This document shows positions 30,838-38,701 of a DNA stretch of 64,000 bases, in pieces. The notes under the pieces are model-generated. The model saw only the letters and a list, made by a program, of their open reading frames with translations, did no database searches and was not told the DNA's origin. The DNA is taken from NCBI RefSeq assembly GCF_014836535.1, contig NZ_JACSQP010000002.1:62001-126000 (forward strand), written 5' to 3'. A program made the position numbers and the translations under genes. Every line of letters begins with the position of its first letter. Position 1 is the first letter of the stretch. Source of the DNA: Microbacterium pullorum. Its GTDB lineage: Bacteria > Actinomycetota > Actinomycetes > Actinomycetales > Microbacteriaceae.

Positions 30838-31196
30838 CGCAGGTCTCGCACATGATCCAGCGCCCCGGTGGCCGGGTCCTCGCCGGTGATCGCGATGACG
30901 TCGAGCCGCAGCTGGCATCCCTGCACGGCGTCGGGGTGCGCGGCCATCCAGGCGTAGGCCAGCTGCCACAGTCGTCGCCGCTTGCGGTCGTCGACCGCCT
31001 CCAGCGGATGCCCGTAGCCGTCGCTGCGCCGGGTCTTCACCTCGACGACGGCGATCACCCGGTCGCGGGCCGCCACGAGATCGAGTTCGCCCTGCGGACA
31101 GCGCCAGTTGCGCGCGAGCAGTCGCCAGCCGGCATCCTGCAGGTAGCGCGCCGCCCGCGCCTCGCCCGCCCGTCCCCGCTCGTCTTTGGCTGCCAT
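30834..31196 (-). CDS. YraN family protein (UPF0102, endonuclease-like fold)
   Basis: A 120-aa protein with the restriction-endonuclease-like signature: GELDLVAARDRVIAVVEVKTR, in which the E-x-D and E-x-K residues form a PD-(D/E)xK-type site. Nuclease activity has not been settled for the family; it consistently travels with comM and dprA. It is the first gene of this leftward cluster. CACGAT lies 6 nt before the ATG as a weak leaderless -10. The repeat-bounded block starts about 50 bp upstream. Confidence 0.9.
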   Translation of the reverse strand: MAAKDERGRAGEARAARYLQDAGWRLLARNWRCPQGELDLVAARDRVIAVVEVKTRRSDGYGHPLEAVDDRKRRRLWQLAYAWMAAHPDAVQGCQLRLDVIAITGEDPATGALDHVRDLR

Positions 31197-31244
31197 GCAG
31201 CGATCGTGGCGGGTGTGAGCACGCCGTGTGGCGCGGATCAGTGC

Positions 31245-31298
31245 GTTCGGGGTCGATTCCGCCGGAATTCCCGCTGGGGAGGAGGCGGTGCCGGCTCA
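31245..31298 (+). repeat. 54-bp direct repeat, copy A
   Basis: Matches copy B (34100-34153) at 50 of 54 positions, same orientation. It runs from GTTCGGGG to CTCA. It lies between the SpoIIM-like gene and yraN. The first hairpin (ATTCC-GCC-GGAAT) is shorter here than in copy B; a second CCGC...GCGG pairing is shared. Confidence 0.9.
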
Positions 31299-31363
31299 CC
31301 TCGTTCGGCGATGCGCATCCGGCACGTGACCGGAGCTCGTGGCCGACCCCTCGGAGAAACCTG

Positions 31364-32026
31364 CTAGAGCAGGAGCTCGGTCAACGGGTATACGAGGTAT
31401 CGCAGCGAGTACGCCTCCCAGACCGCGCCGACAGCGAGCAGCACCAACGCCGGCAGGGCGAGGAGGCCTATGCGCTGGAGACCCCACAGGTAGCCGCGGC
31501 GGTGATTGGGAGCGCCGACGGTGCGAGGGAAGATCCAGGCCTTTCCGAGCAGGTACGCACCGAGGAGGAGGAGGACGTAGGCCTGCACCTCGATGAGGAG
31601 CGTCAGCGAGTGAGGGATCAGTCCAACCCACCCCGCCGGCGTGCTCTGCACGAGCGTGATGCCGGTTTCAACGGCCCAGTAGCCGAAGAATCCCAGACCT
31701 GCGAAGGGCAGGACGAGTGAGGGAAGGAGGATCCGGGCAAGGGACATCGCGAAGAGATTCACGGCGAAGATGAGCAAGGCGAAGAGGGGTGGCGCGTTGA
31801 ACACGCTGGTCGCCAGCTCCGTGGTGCCGCTGTCGTCGAGGGCGATCAGCCGCGCCTCGTTGAGTTCGGGGAAGATCAGTCCGACCACGAAGCCGATGAC
31901 GACGAGGCCGTAGGCCGCGGCGCTCAGGATGACGTAGACGCGCAGATTCTGCCGGATGACGCCGAAGGGGCGCCGCCAGAACGCCAAGCGTTCCGCCTGG
32001 GCCGGAATGGGAGTTGTAGTTGACAT
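31364..32026 (-). CDS. polytopic membrane protein, SpoIIM-like
   Basis: A 220-aa integral membrane protein with five to six hydrophobic segments: about 30-52, 82-105, 108-130, 140-165 and 185-207. The stretch PHSLTLLIEVQAYVLLLLGAYLLG resembles the conserved P-H...E-x2-A...G region of the SpoIIM (DUF95) family, and FNAPPLFALLIFAVNLFAMS precedes it as in that family. Outside sporulating bacteria these proteins are often next to membrane-protein or signalling genes and their role is unknown. The start ATG is 110 bp from the divergent 41-aa ORF, and an inverted repeat lies between. Confidence 0.6.
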   Translation of the reverse strand: MSTTTPIPAQAERLAFWRRPFGVIRQNLRVYVILSAAAYGLVVIGFVVGLIFPELNEARLIALDDSGTTELATSVFNAPPLFALLIFAVNLFAMSLARILLPSLVLPFAGLGFFGYWAVETGITLVQSTPAGWVGLIPHSLTLLIEVQAYVLLLLGAYLLGKAWIFPRTVGAPNHRRGYLWGLQRIGLLALPALVLLAVGAVWEAYSLRYLVYPLTELLL

Positions 32027-32069
32027 GCACCCATATCACCCCCCGCGGCGACTGGTGTGCAGTGCCGCT

Positions 32070-32099
32070 GTGTCACGAAGACAGGTGACACCATGTCAC
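32070..32099. promoter_or_regulatory. inverted repeat GTGTCAC-N8-GTGACAC plus an extra half-site
   Basis: Perfect 7-bp arms at 32070-32076 and 32085-32091; a third copy with one mismatch (ATGTCAC) follows at 32093-32099. It sits between the divergent SpoIIM-like gene and the kinase/regulator operon. Size and symmetry suit a LuxR/NarL-type response regulator, so the regulator encoded here is the obvious candidate to bind it. Confidence 0.55.
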
Positions 32100-32135
32100 T
32101 ACCGCCGGTGCGCCGAACAGGGCGATCGTGCCAGG

Positions 32136-32261
32136 ATGAAACAACTTCCCCACCAGCTGTTTGCGCAGTACGTCGCGGCAGCCGTCTTCCTGGCGGCAGT
32201 GATCGGGAAGATGTACGCAGGCGGGCGCTTCGGCAGCAAGACCACGGGACAGAATGTCTGA
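32136..32261 (+). CDS. small 41-aa membrane peptide
   Basis: Short ORF with ATG at 32136, encoding a protein with a polar N-terminus (MKQLPHQLFAQY), one hydrophobic segment (VAAAVFLAAVIGKMY, about 13-27) and a basic Gly-rich tail. Its last 8 nt overlap the start of the sensor-kinase gene, so translation is coupled. The only start signal is CCAGG or a weak GATCGT box 6 nt upstream. It could be a sensor partner of the kinase, like other single-pass peptides that modulate histidine kinases, but no family is recognised. A competing frame (32057-32272) has no hydrophobic segment and unlikely composition. Confidence 0.5.
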   Translation: MKQLPHQLFAQYVAAAVFLAAVIGKMYAGGRFGSKTTGQNV

Positions 32262-33393
32262 CAAGAGACTGAGTCGCGACGCCGCGGATGATCCCACCGT
32301 CGATTCCCGGATGCGTCGACTGGCAGTCGCCACCGCCGTCGCCGCCATCGCGCCGCTGACCGTGCTCGGAGTGGCCTTCACAGCGACGTCGTTGTGGGAC
32401 GGGGTCGTGATGGCGGCGAGCCTGCTGCTCATGCTCGGAGTCCTTCGAGAGTGGAGTCTTGACGGCTACCGACTCTGGGGACCCATCTTCGCCGTAGTGG
32501 TCACGGCCGGAACGTGGTTCGTCGGCGCGCTGACGGGGTCCAGCCCGATCGGATTCGTACCGCTCGCCCTCGTGGGCGGCATGCTCATCGTCCGTACTTT
32601 GCGCCGAAAGGTGTGGATTCCTCTACTCGCAATCGGCATCGCCGCGCTCGGCGCGGCCACATTAGCCACCCGGGCCCCGACGTGGCCACTGTTCATCGCC
32701 TACGTCGTCACCCCTCTCCTCGGCACGATCTTCATCGTGGGAGTCATTCTCGTCAGCGAGCAGGCGTGGTTGATCGCCCGGCGGCTGGAGCTCGCGAAGG
32801 AGACCGAAGCCGATCTCGCGGTCGCACGCGAGCGCGTCCGGTTCGCCGGTGACCTCCACGACATCCAGGGCCACTCGCTCCACATCATCAAACTGAAGGC
32901 GGCACTGGCGGGCAGGCTCATCGAGGTCGACGCGGGGCGAGTGAAGGCGGAGCTGGGCGACATCCGCACCATCGCCGACGAGACGATCACCGCCGCCCGA
33001 TCGCTCGCGTACGCACGTCACGAACTGAATCTGCCGGCAGAAGTCGAAAGCACCCGGCAGCTGTGCGAAGCAGCCGGGCTCGCGGTGGAGACGCGGTTCG
33101 ATCCGGCAAACGGGGACTCGGCACATCCGCTGCTGGCACAGGTGCTCCGGGAAGCCACGACGAACCTGCTCCGCCACGCGCATGCGGAAAGGGTCTGGAT
33201 CACAGCGTCGCCGGTGTCGGTGGAGGTGATGAACGACGGAGTCACCGACGGGGCTCGGCCCGTGCTCAGTGGTCTCGCCCGCCTGCGATCACGGCTCGAG
33301 GCCGTGGGCGGCGAGTTGCGCCTGGAACAGCCGCCGGGACGCTTCGTCGTCGCCGCCGGGATTCCGCCAGCATCCAGTGAGGGGGCGGCGTGA
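32254..33393 (+). CDS. sensor histidine kinase, NarL/DesK type
   Basis: Membrane-bound two-component kinase of 379 aa. Five hydrophobic segments (about 22-45, 50-66, 76-94, 100-115, 120-138, with another at 145-168) are followed by a HisKA_3 dimerisation domain with phospho-acceptor His202 (FAGDLHDIQGHSLH) and a HATPase domain with Glu300/Asn304 (LREATTNLLRHAHAER) and a degenerate G1 box (VEVMNDGVTDG). There is no periplasmic sensor domain, so the signal is probably read in the membrane, as in DesK. It overlaps the upstream 41-aa ORF by 8 nt and the regulator gene abuts or overlaps its stop. Confidence 0.9.
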   Translation: MSDKRLSRDAADDPTVDSRMRRLAVATAVAAIAPLTVLGVAFTATSLWDGVVMAASLLLMLGVLREWSLDGYRLWGPIFAVVVTAGTWFVGALTGSSPIGFVPLALVGGMLIVRTLRRKVWIPLLAIGIAALGAATLATRAPTWPLFIAYVVTPLLGTIFIVGVILVSEQAWLIARRLELAKETEADLAVARERVRFAGDLHDIQGHSLHIIKLKAALAGRLIEVDAGRVKAELGDIRTIADETITAARSLAYARHELNLPAEVESTRQLCEAAGLAVETRFDPANGDSAHPLLAQVLREATTNLLRHAHAERVWITASPVSVEVMNDGVTDGARPVLSGLARLRSRLEAVGGELRLEQPPGRFVVAAGIPPASSEGAA

Positions 33394-34010
33394 TGGATGT
33401 CGCGGGAGATGTCCGAATCGTCCTGGTCGACGATGAACGGCTGCTGCGCGAGGCACTCGCGTCGCTCCTCCCGCTCGACGGCACGATCGAAGTCGTCGCG
33501 CAGGCCGAGAACGGCGCCGACGCGGTGACAGCGACGATCGAGCATCGCCCGGATGTGCTCGTGATCGACCTCGAGATGGCCGAGATGAACGGGCTCGAGG
33601 CCGTCGAGCGGATCCTCGCGGAGCGACCCGGCCAGCCCGTGTTGATGCTCACCCGCCATGCCCGTCCGGGCGTGCTTCGGCGCGCACTCAAGCTGGGGAT
33701 CATGGGGTTCATGGGTAAGGGAGCGGATCCCGAGGAGATCGCCGGTGTCATCCATGCGGTGCACGCCGGAAGGCGCTGGATCGCGCACGAAGTGCTCGAG
33801 GCGGCGATCGCAGATGACTCGCCACTGACGGAGCGGGAAGCAGACGTGCTGCGCGAAACGCGGGAGGGCTACTCGGTGCGCGACATCGCCCGGCGAATGC
33901 ACCTCGCGCCGGGCACGGTGCGCAACTACCTGTCCACCGCGATGCAGAAGACCGGCGGTACGACGCGACACGATGCGGCACGGATGGCTCGCGACCGGGG
34001 GTGGCTCTAG
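33393..34010 (+). CDS. LuxR/NarL-family response regulator
   Basis: Partner of the preceding kinase. The 205-aa protein has a receiver domain with acidic pair Asp13/Asp14, phospho-acceptor Asp59 (VLVIDLEM), switch Thr near 88 (LMLTRHA) and Lys near 109 (GFMGKGADP), then a LuxR-type HTH (LTEREADVLRETREGYSVRD...LAPGTVRNYL). ATG 33393 is preferred because GAGGGGG lies 7 nt upstream; a GTG one codon earlier would give a 4-nt overlap. A likely target is the GTGTCAC inverted repeat upstream of its own operon. Confidence 0.93.
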   Translation: MDVAGDVRIVLVDDERLLREALASLLPLDGTIEVVAQAENGADAVTATIEHRPDVLVIDLEMAEMNGLEAVERILAERPGQPVLMLTRHARPGVLRRALKLGIMGFMGKGADPEEIAGVIHAVHAGRRWIAHEVLEAAIADDSPLTEREADVLRETREGYSVRDIARRMHLAPGTVRNYLSTAMQKTGGTTRHDAARMARDRGWL

Positions 34011-34099
34011 CGAGTGGAAGCACCGACGATCGGCAATGCGTCCTCGCGCCGACTATGGTCCCGCGGGACGCTCAATATGCCCGCCCAGCCCCTCATCCG

Positions 34100-34153
34100 G
34101 TTCGGGGACGATTCCGCCGGAATCGCCGCTGGGGAGGAGGCGGTGCCGACTCA
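34100..34153 (+). repeat. 54-bp direct repeat, copy B
   Basis: Second copy of the repeat at 31245-31298. It contains a perfect hairpin CGATTCC-GCC-GGAATCG (34109-34125) and a second weaker one. Its last three bases are the TGA stop of the DUF2469 gene on the other strand, and copy A keeps the same TCA triplet. It lies between the convergent response-regulator and DUF2469 genes and could act as a bidirectional terminator. Confidence 0.9.
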
Positions 34154-34474
34154 GGTGTCGAGCGAGAGCTCCTCGGGAAGGTGGAAGTCCCGCCGCGTCA
34201 GTTCCTCGACGTTGACGTCCTTGAACGTCAGCACGCGCACCGACTTCACGAACCGGTCGGCACGGTAGATGTCCCACACCCAGACGTCGGTCATCGAGAT
34301 CTCGAAGTAGAAGTCGTGCTCGGTGTCGCGACGCACCACGTTCACCTCGTTGGCGAGGTAGAACCGGCGTTCGGTCTCGATGACGTACGCGAACTGCGAC
34401 ACCACATCGCGGTACTCGCGATACAGTGCCAGCTCAAGTTCGCGGTCGTAATCCTCGAAGCCCTCATCGTCCAT
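34151..34474 (-). CDS. DUF2469 family protein
   Basis: A 107-aa acidic cytosolic protein conserved across actinobacteria next to rnhB. The whole-length match is clear: MDDEGFEDYDRELELALYREY, then DVVSQFAYVIETERRFYLANEV and the C-terminal FKDVNVEELTRRDFHLPEE. No catalytic motif is evident. Function is unknown; the constant pairing with rnhB suggests a nucleic-acid link. A TAGGAT box lies 9 nt before the ATG with a possible GGAG, so the leader is very short. Confidence 0.92.
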   Translation of the reverse strand: MDDEGFEDYDRELELALYREYRDVVSQFAYVIETERRFYLANEVNVVRRDTEHDFYFEISMTDVWVWDIYRADRFVKSVRVLTFKDVNVEELTRRDFHLPEELSLDT

Positions 34475-34496
34475 GGTGACTCCATCCTATGGCCGG

Positions 34497-35159
34497 TCAG
34501 AACAGGGTCGGTGCGTCCGCGATCGCCCAGGATGCGCGGTGGTGGGTACTCAGGCCCAGCGCGCGGATCGCGGCACGGTGTTCGAGGCTCGCGTACCCCT
34601 TGTTGCGCGCCCATTGGTAGTCGGGCGCCTCGTCGTGCAACCGGGTCATGAGCCCATCGCGGGCGACCTTGGCGATGACGGATGCCGCGGCGGCGCTGGC
34701 ACAGTCGCGGTCGGCCTTGACGACCGGGCGCACCTGCAGCCCGGTGCCGCCGGCAGGGGTGATGTAGTCGTGGTTGCCGTCGAGCAGCACGATCGCCTCT
34801 TCCGGCACGACGTCGTGCTCGCGCAGCTGGTTCACCGCGCGCAGCGCTGCGAGCCCGAGCGCCCGGATGATGCCGATCTCGTCGACCTCGGCGGCGCTGG
34901 CCCAGCCCACCGACGACGCCGCCACCCAGCCGGCGGCGCGCGCGGCGACGTCGGGGCGGCGGGCGGCCGGGACGAGCTTGGAGTCGCGCAGCCCCTCGGG
35001 CACGCGCCGGCGCGCGCGGGCGGCGTCCACCGCGACCGCGCCGACGGCGACCGGTCCCGCCAGCGCACCGCGACCGACCTCGTCGCAGGCGATCACGAGC
35101 GGGTACTCGCGCAGCAGGCGGCGCTCGAGGGTCAAACGGGGCTCGACGACGGCCATCAT
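34497..35159 (-). CDS. rnhB: ribonuclease HII
   Basis: Removes ribonucleotides from RNA/DNA hybrids. The protein is 220 aa. Catalytic acids lie in VIACDEVGRGALAGPV (Asp, Glu) and further conserved acids in VLLDGNHDYI and VVKADRDCASAAAASVIAKVARD. The start is ATG 35159 or the adjacent ATG 35156; 5 bp separate it from the lepB stop, so lepB-rnhB-DUF2469 is one leftward operon. An upstream extension to 35264 would run antisense-like through lepB and is rejected. Confidence 0.94.
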   Translation of the reverse strand: MMAVVEPRLTLERRLLREYPLVIACDEVGRGALAGPVAVGAVAVDAARARRRVPEGLRDSKLVPAARRPDVAARAAGWVAASSVGWASAAEVDEIGIIRALGLAALRAVNQLREHDVVPEEAIVLLDGNHDYITPAGGTGLQVRPVVKADRDCASAAAASVIAKVARDGLMTRLHDEAPDYQWARNKGYASLEHRAAIRALGLSTHHRASWAIADAPTLF

Positions 35160-35163
35160 GGCG

Positions 35164-35958
35164 TCACGGGACGGTCTCGAGTTCGGACGACGGCCCCGAC
35201 GACGGCTCGGGATCGGCCTCCCCATCGGGATCCGGCACGCCGGCGAACACCTCGTGGTGCCCATCGATGAGGCCGACTCGATCCATGGGCCACGTGATCA
35301 GAAAGGCCCGTCCCACGACGTTGTCGATGGGCACGAAGCCCTGGGTGGGCTGGTCCTGGTTGTAGCGGGAGTCGCGTGAGTGGTCGCGGTTGTCACCCAG
35401 TACCCACAGCGACCCCTCCGGCACCACGACGTCGAAGGCGACCTCCTGCGGGGCGCTCTCGCCCGCGGCGAGGTTGAGGAAGGCGGATTCATCGATCGGC
35501 ACGTCGTTGACGGTGAGCTGGCCGAGCACGTTGCAGCAGACCACGTGGTCGCCGGGCAGGCCGATGACCCGCTTGATGAGGTGGTCCTTGCTGTCGGGCG
35601 CGGACAAGCCCACGATCGAGAGCACCCAGTCGAACGCCTCGACGGCGGCGGACCGCTCCGGTTCCACCACGGGGTTCAGCCAGCCGCCGGGATCGCGGAA
35701 GACCACCACGTCGCCGCGGTCGAACCCGCCGAAGCCGGGTGTGAGTTCATCCACCAGAATGCGGTCGTCGATCTGCAGCGTCTGCTGCATCGACCCGGAG
35801 GGGATGTAGAACGAGCGCACGAGGAAGGTCTTCACCAGGAACGACACGACCACCGCGATCAGCACGATCACCAGCACGTCCCGAACGAACGGCCACCAGC
35901 CGTGACGACGGCGCGGCTCCCCCGGGTGCTGCGGCGGGGCGGTCTGCTCAGCCGTCAT
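35164..35958 (-). CDS. lepB: signal peptidase I
   Basis: Membrane-bound Ser/Lys protease that removes Sec and Tat signal peptides. It is 264 aa with one TM helix (about 27-48), the catalytic Ser56 in YIPSGSMQQTL and general base Lys129 (DHLIKRVIGLPGDHV), followed by the conserved VLGDNRDHSRDSR box. An acidic, Pro/Glu-rich C-terminal tail follows the last conserved region. It leads the lepB-rnhB-DUF2469 unit, downstream of rplS. Confidence 0.95.
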   Translation of the reverse strand: MTAEQTAPPQHPGEPRRRHGWWPFVRDVLVIVLIAVVVSFLVKTFLVRSFYIPSGSMQQTLQIDDRILVDELTPGFGGFDRGDVVVFRDPGGWLNPVVEPERSAAVEAFDWVLSIVGLSAPDSKDHLIKRVIGLPGDHVVCCNVLGQLTVNDVPIDESAFLNLAAGESAPQEVAFDVVVPEGSLWVLGDNRDHSRDSRYNQDQPTQGFVPIDNVVGRAFLITWPMDRVGLIDGHHEVFAGVPDPDGEADPEPSSGPSSELETVP

Positions 35959-36064
35959 CGACCATCCTTCTTCCGGCGCCCCCTGGCGGCGGCGACACCT
36001 TCAAGCGTCGCACATTCAGTCTGCGGCCGTCGCCTTGCGACGCGTATGGTCTCGGCCGTGGAAC

Positions 36065-36101
36065 GACGGATGCCCCGGGGTCCAGCCCCGGGGCATCCGT
36101 C
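36065..36101 (-). terminator. strong hairpin after rplS
   Basis: Perfect 16-bp inverted repeat (GACGGATGCCCCGGGG and its complement) with a 5-nt loop, 12 bp after the rplS stop codon on the minus strand. There is no T-tract, but the stem is long and GC-rich, as is common for actinobacterial terminators. Confidence 0.8.
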
Positions 36102-36112
36102 TGAGAGGCGCG

Positions 36113-36460
36113 TCAGCGGTCGCGCTTCTCCTTGATCTTCGCCTTCTTGCCGCGGAGGTTGCGCAGGTAGTAGAGCTTCGCGCGACGCACGTCACCGCGG
36201 GTGACGACCTCGATGTGGTCGATCACGGGGCTGTGCACCGGGAACGTACGCTCGACGCCGACCTGGAAGCTGATCTTGCGCACGGTGAATGTCTCGCGCA
36301 CGCCGTCGCCGGAGCGACCGAGCACGATGCCCTGGAACACCTGGATACGCGAGCGGTTGCCCTCGGTGATGTTCACGTGCACCTTGACGGTGTCACCGGG
36401 GCCGAAGACGGGGATGTCCGAACGCAGCGATGCTGCGTCGACTGAATCGAGGATCTGCAT
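36113..36460 (-). CDS. rplS: 50S ribosomal protein L19
   Basis: Large-subunit protein at the 30S-50S interface. It is 115 aa with the standard [17 protein letters not shown] start, [23 protein letters not shown] and [19 protein letters not shown] end. ATG 36460 is preferred to the GTG three codons upstream because AGGA lies at a proper distance and it matches the family start. It is followed by a strong hairpin terminator, so it is a single-gene unit here, not joined to trmD. Confidence 0.96.
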   Translation of the reverse strand: MQILDSVDAASLRSDIPVFGPGDTVKVHVNITEGNRSRIQVFQGIVLGRSGDGVRETFTVRKISFQVGVERTFPVHSPVIDHIEVVTRGDVRRAKLYYLRNLRGKKAKIKEKRDR

Positions 36461-36614
36461 GATCTTCACTTCCTGCGACCGCCACAGGTCGACCGCAAAG
36501 AGGATGGGTAAGAGTCGTGCGCCTGGGAACCGTCTGCGCGGTCCGCTCCCCTGAGGCAGAGTCGATCAGGGCACGAACATCCATTCTGCCATATCTGCGG
36601 CGCCCCGCCGAAAC

Positions 36615-37112
36615 TCACACGCTCGGTGGCGTGCGCTTCTCTTCGATCACGACGACACCGGGGAGATCCTCCGGCTCCGGCCGCGCCGACGGCGGTGCGA
36701 TGAAGCCTGTCCCCCCGGCGGTCTGCACTAGCGTCACTCGCGGGCGAGCCTCGGTCCACAACTGCCACAGCGACGACCAGAACACCGCCAGCGCGGCCAC
36801 GATCGCGAGCACGAGGGCGACTCCGAACCAGGCCAGGTTGTAGAAACCCACGGCGATCGTCAGCAGATGCCACACGCCGAAGCCGGCGACGTCCAGCCAC
36901 GACGCCGCCCGCTGGGCGCGCACCGTGCCACGGGCGCGCACGAGCAACATGAGAACGAGCTGCCCGAGGAACACCGACGGCACCGCGATGAACAGCACCC
37001 ACAGCAAGGCCCAGCCACCGGCGTCGAAGATCACCCAGCCGACGACGAGCCACAGCGGCAGCACGAACGCGGCAGGCAGCAGCCAGGAGTAGAACACGCG
37101 TCGTAGCCACAT
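36615..37112 (-). CDS. four-TM membrane protein, function unknown
   Basis: A 165-aa integral membrane protein with hydrophobic segments at about 8-28, 31-58, 70-95 and 100-125 and a Pro/Glu-rich cytosolic tail. I do not recognise a family. The ATG at 37112 is supported by a TAGCAT box 7 nt upstream, which indicates a leaderless message. It is divergent from map and is separated from rplS by about 155 bp. Confidence 0.75.
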   Translation of the reverse strand: MWLRRVFYSWLLPAAFVLPLWLVVGWVIFDAGGWALLWVLFIAVPSVFLGQLVLMLLVRARGTVRAQRAASWLDVAGFGVWHLLTIAVGFYNLAWFGVALVLAIVAALAVFWSSLWQLWTEARPRVTLVQTAGGTGFIAPPSARPEPEDLPGVVVIEEKRTPPSV

Positions 37113-37119
37113 GGCTTCG

Positions 37120-37125
37120 ATGCTA
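37120..37125 (-). promoter_or_regulatory. -10 box TAGCAT of the four-TM protein gene (leaderless)
   Basis: TAGCAT on the minus strand followed after 7 nt by ATG 37112, with no Shine-Dalgarno. Confidence 0.6.
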
Positions 37126-37213
37126 CGCCTGCCTGCCCGACACGGCACCGGGAGCGAGCACACCCTCGCACGTGCCGGCATCCGGCAGAATGGATGCAGA
37201 CGAAAGGAATCGG

Positions 37214-37996
37214 ATGATCGAGCTGCGCACACCCGCCGAGATCGAGGCGATGCGTCCCGCCGGGCGCTTCGTCGCGGAGGTGCTGGCGACGCTCCGCGAC
37301 GACACGAAGGTGGGCACGAATCTGCTCGCGATCGACCGCCGCGCCCACGACATGATTCGCCGTGCCGGTGCGGAGTCGTGCTACATCGACTACCACCCCT
37401 CGTTCGGCGCGAGCCCTTTCGGCAAGGTCATCTGCACGTCGGTCAACGATGCGGTGCTGCACGGCCTCCCCCACGACTACGCCCTGCGTGACGGGGATCT
37501 GGTGACGCTGGACTTCGCCGTCGCGGTCGACGGCTGGGTCGCCGACTCCGCAGTCTCGTTCGTCGTCGGCACGCCCCGCGACGAGGACCTCGCCCTCATC
37601 GACACCACGGAGCGGGCGTTGGAGGCCGCGATCGCAGCGGCCGTCGTCGGCAACCGGGTCGGCGACATCTCGCACGCCGTCGCCGAGGTCGCCCGCGCCG
37701 ACGGTTACTCCATCAACACCGACTTCGGCGGCCACGGCGTGGGACGCACGATGCACGGGGACCCGCACGTTCCCAACGACGGCAAGCCGGGCCGGGGCTA
37801 TCCGCTGCGCGCGGGTCTCGTGCTCGCGCTCGAGCCGTGGTTCCTGCAGACGACCGACGAGCTCATCACCGACGCAGACGGCTGGACGCTGCGCAGCGTC
37901 GACGGCTCACGTGGCGCGCACGCCGAGCACACGATCGCCATCACCGAAGACGGACCGATCGTGCTGACGGACCGCAGCTTCCTCGGCGTCGACTGA
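37214..37996 (+). CDS. map: methionine aminopeptidase, type I
   Basis: Removes the N-terminal Met from new proteins. The protein is 260 aa with the pita-bread fold ligands: Asp in LVTLDFAVAVDGWVADSA, His in GGHGVGRTMHGDP, Glu in LALEPWF and Glu/His in AEHTIAITEDGP. The conserved Cys and His near YIDYHPSFGASPFGKVICTS are also present. The ATG at 37214 has AAAGGA upstream and fits the MIELRTPAEIEAMRPAG family start; the reading back to 37172 has no such match. It stands alone. Confidence 0.95.
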   Translation: MIELRTPAEIEAMRPAGRFVAEVLATLRDDTKVGTNLLAIDRRAHDMIRRAGAESCYIDYHPSFGASPFGKVICTSVNDAVLHGLPHDYALRDGDLVTLDFAVAVDGWVADSAVSFVVGTPRDEDLALIDTTERALEAAIAAAVVGNRVGDISHAVAEVARADGYSINTDFGGHGVGRTMHGDPHVPNDGKPGRGYPLRAGLVLALEPWFLQTTDELITDADGWTLRSVDGSRGAHAEHTIAITEDGPIVLTDRSFLGVD

Positions 37997-38010
37997 GCCG
38001 GCCGACGCAG

Positions 38011-38700
38011 TCAGTCGGGCAGCAGGTCGGGCCGACGCTCGCGCGTGCGCTCGATCTGCTGTTCGCGACGCCAGCCGGCGATGGCGCCGTGATTGCCGCT
38101 GAGCAGCACCGGCGGCACGTCGTAGCCCCGCCAAGAAGACGGCTTCGTGTACGAGGGGTACTCCAGCAGCCCGTCCTCGTGCGATTCCTCGACGAGGCTC
38201 GCCGGGTTGCCGACCACTCCGGGGACGAGCCGGCCGATCGCCTCGATCATCGCCATCGCAGCGACCTCACCGCCGTTGAGCACGTAGTCGCCGAGGCTCA
38301 CCAGGCGCACATCGCCGAGCGTTGCGGCGTAGGAGAACACGCGCTCGTCGATGCCCTCGTAGCGGCCGCAGCCGAACACGAGGTGCGGCAGCTGCGCCAT
38401 CTCGCGGGCCTGTGCCTGGGTGAACCGCTCGCCCGCCGGTGACGGGAACACGAACACCGGTCGCTCGCCGGCGTCCGCGGTGATGGCATCCAGCGCCTCA
38501 CCCCAGGGCTCGGGCTTCATGACCATACCCGCCCCGCCCCCGTAGGGCGTGTCGTCCACCGTGCGGTGACGGTCGTGCGTGTGCTCACGCAGGTCGTGCA
38601 CGCGGATGTCGAGGAGTCCGGCACCGCGCGCCTTGCCCAGCAGCGAGACTTCGAGGACGTCGAAGAAGGCGGGGAAGATCGAGACGACGTCGATGCGCAC
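38011..38700 (-). CDS. trmD: tRNA (guanine-N1)-methyltransferase
   Basis: Methylates G37 of tRNAs with G36, preventing frameshifts. The protein is 229 aa with the trefoil-knot SPOUT features: [14 protein letters not shown] start, [30 protein letters not shown] and [15 protein letters not shown], and a C-terminal ERRPDLL. A GTG start is placed one base from the rimM stop. It is the last gene of rpsP-khpA-rimM-trmD. Confidence 0.96.
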   Translation of the reverse strand: MRIDVVSIFPAFFDVLEVSLLGKARGAGLLDIRVHDLREHTHDRHRTVDDTPYGGGAGMVMKPEPWGEALDAITADAGERPVFVFPSPAGERFTQAQAREMAQLPHLVFGCGRYEGIDERVFSYAATLGDVRLVSLGDYVLNGGEVAAMAMIEAIGRLVPGVVGNPASLVEESHEDGLLEYPSYTKPSSWRGYDVPPVLLSGNHGAIAGWRREQQIERTRERRPDLLPD

Positions 38701-38701
38701 G

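Larger units (their letters stand above)
31245..34153. other. accessory block bounded by 54-bp direct repeats
   Basis: Contains the SpoIIM-like gene (leftward) and the 41-aa ORF, sensor kinase and response regulator (rightward). It interrupts the lepB-rnhB-DUF2469-yraN-comM-dprA order, which from general knowledge of Microbacteriaceae is usually continuous. Recombination between the repeats would remove all four genes and restore that order with a single repeat copy. There is no transposase or integrase inside. Acquisition is inferred, not shown. Confidence 0.55.

Noticed and set aside
31364..32026. SpoIIM-like protein as evidence for sporulation
   Set aside because: SpoIIM-family proteins occur widely in non-sporulating bacteria and no other sporulation gene is in the window.
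32057..32272. alternative 71-aa frame upstream of the kinase
   Set aside because: Arg/Cys-rich, no hydrophobic segment and no start signal; the 41-aa frame with a membrane segment and 8-nt overlap is the better candidate.
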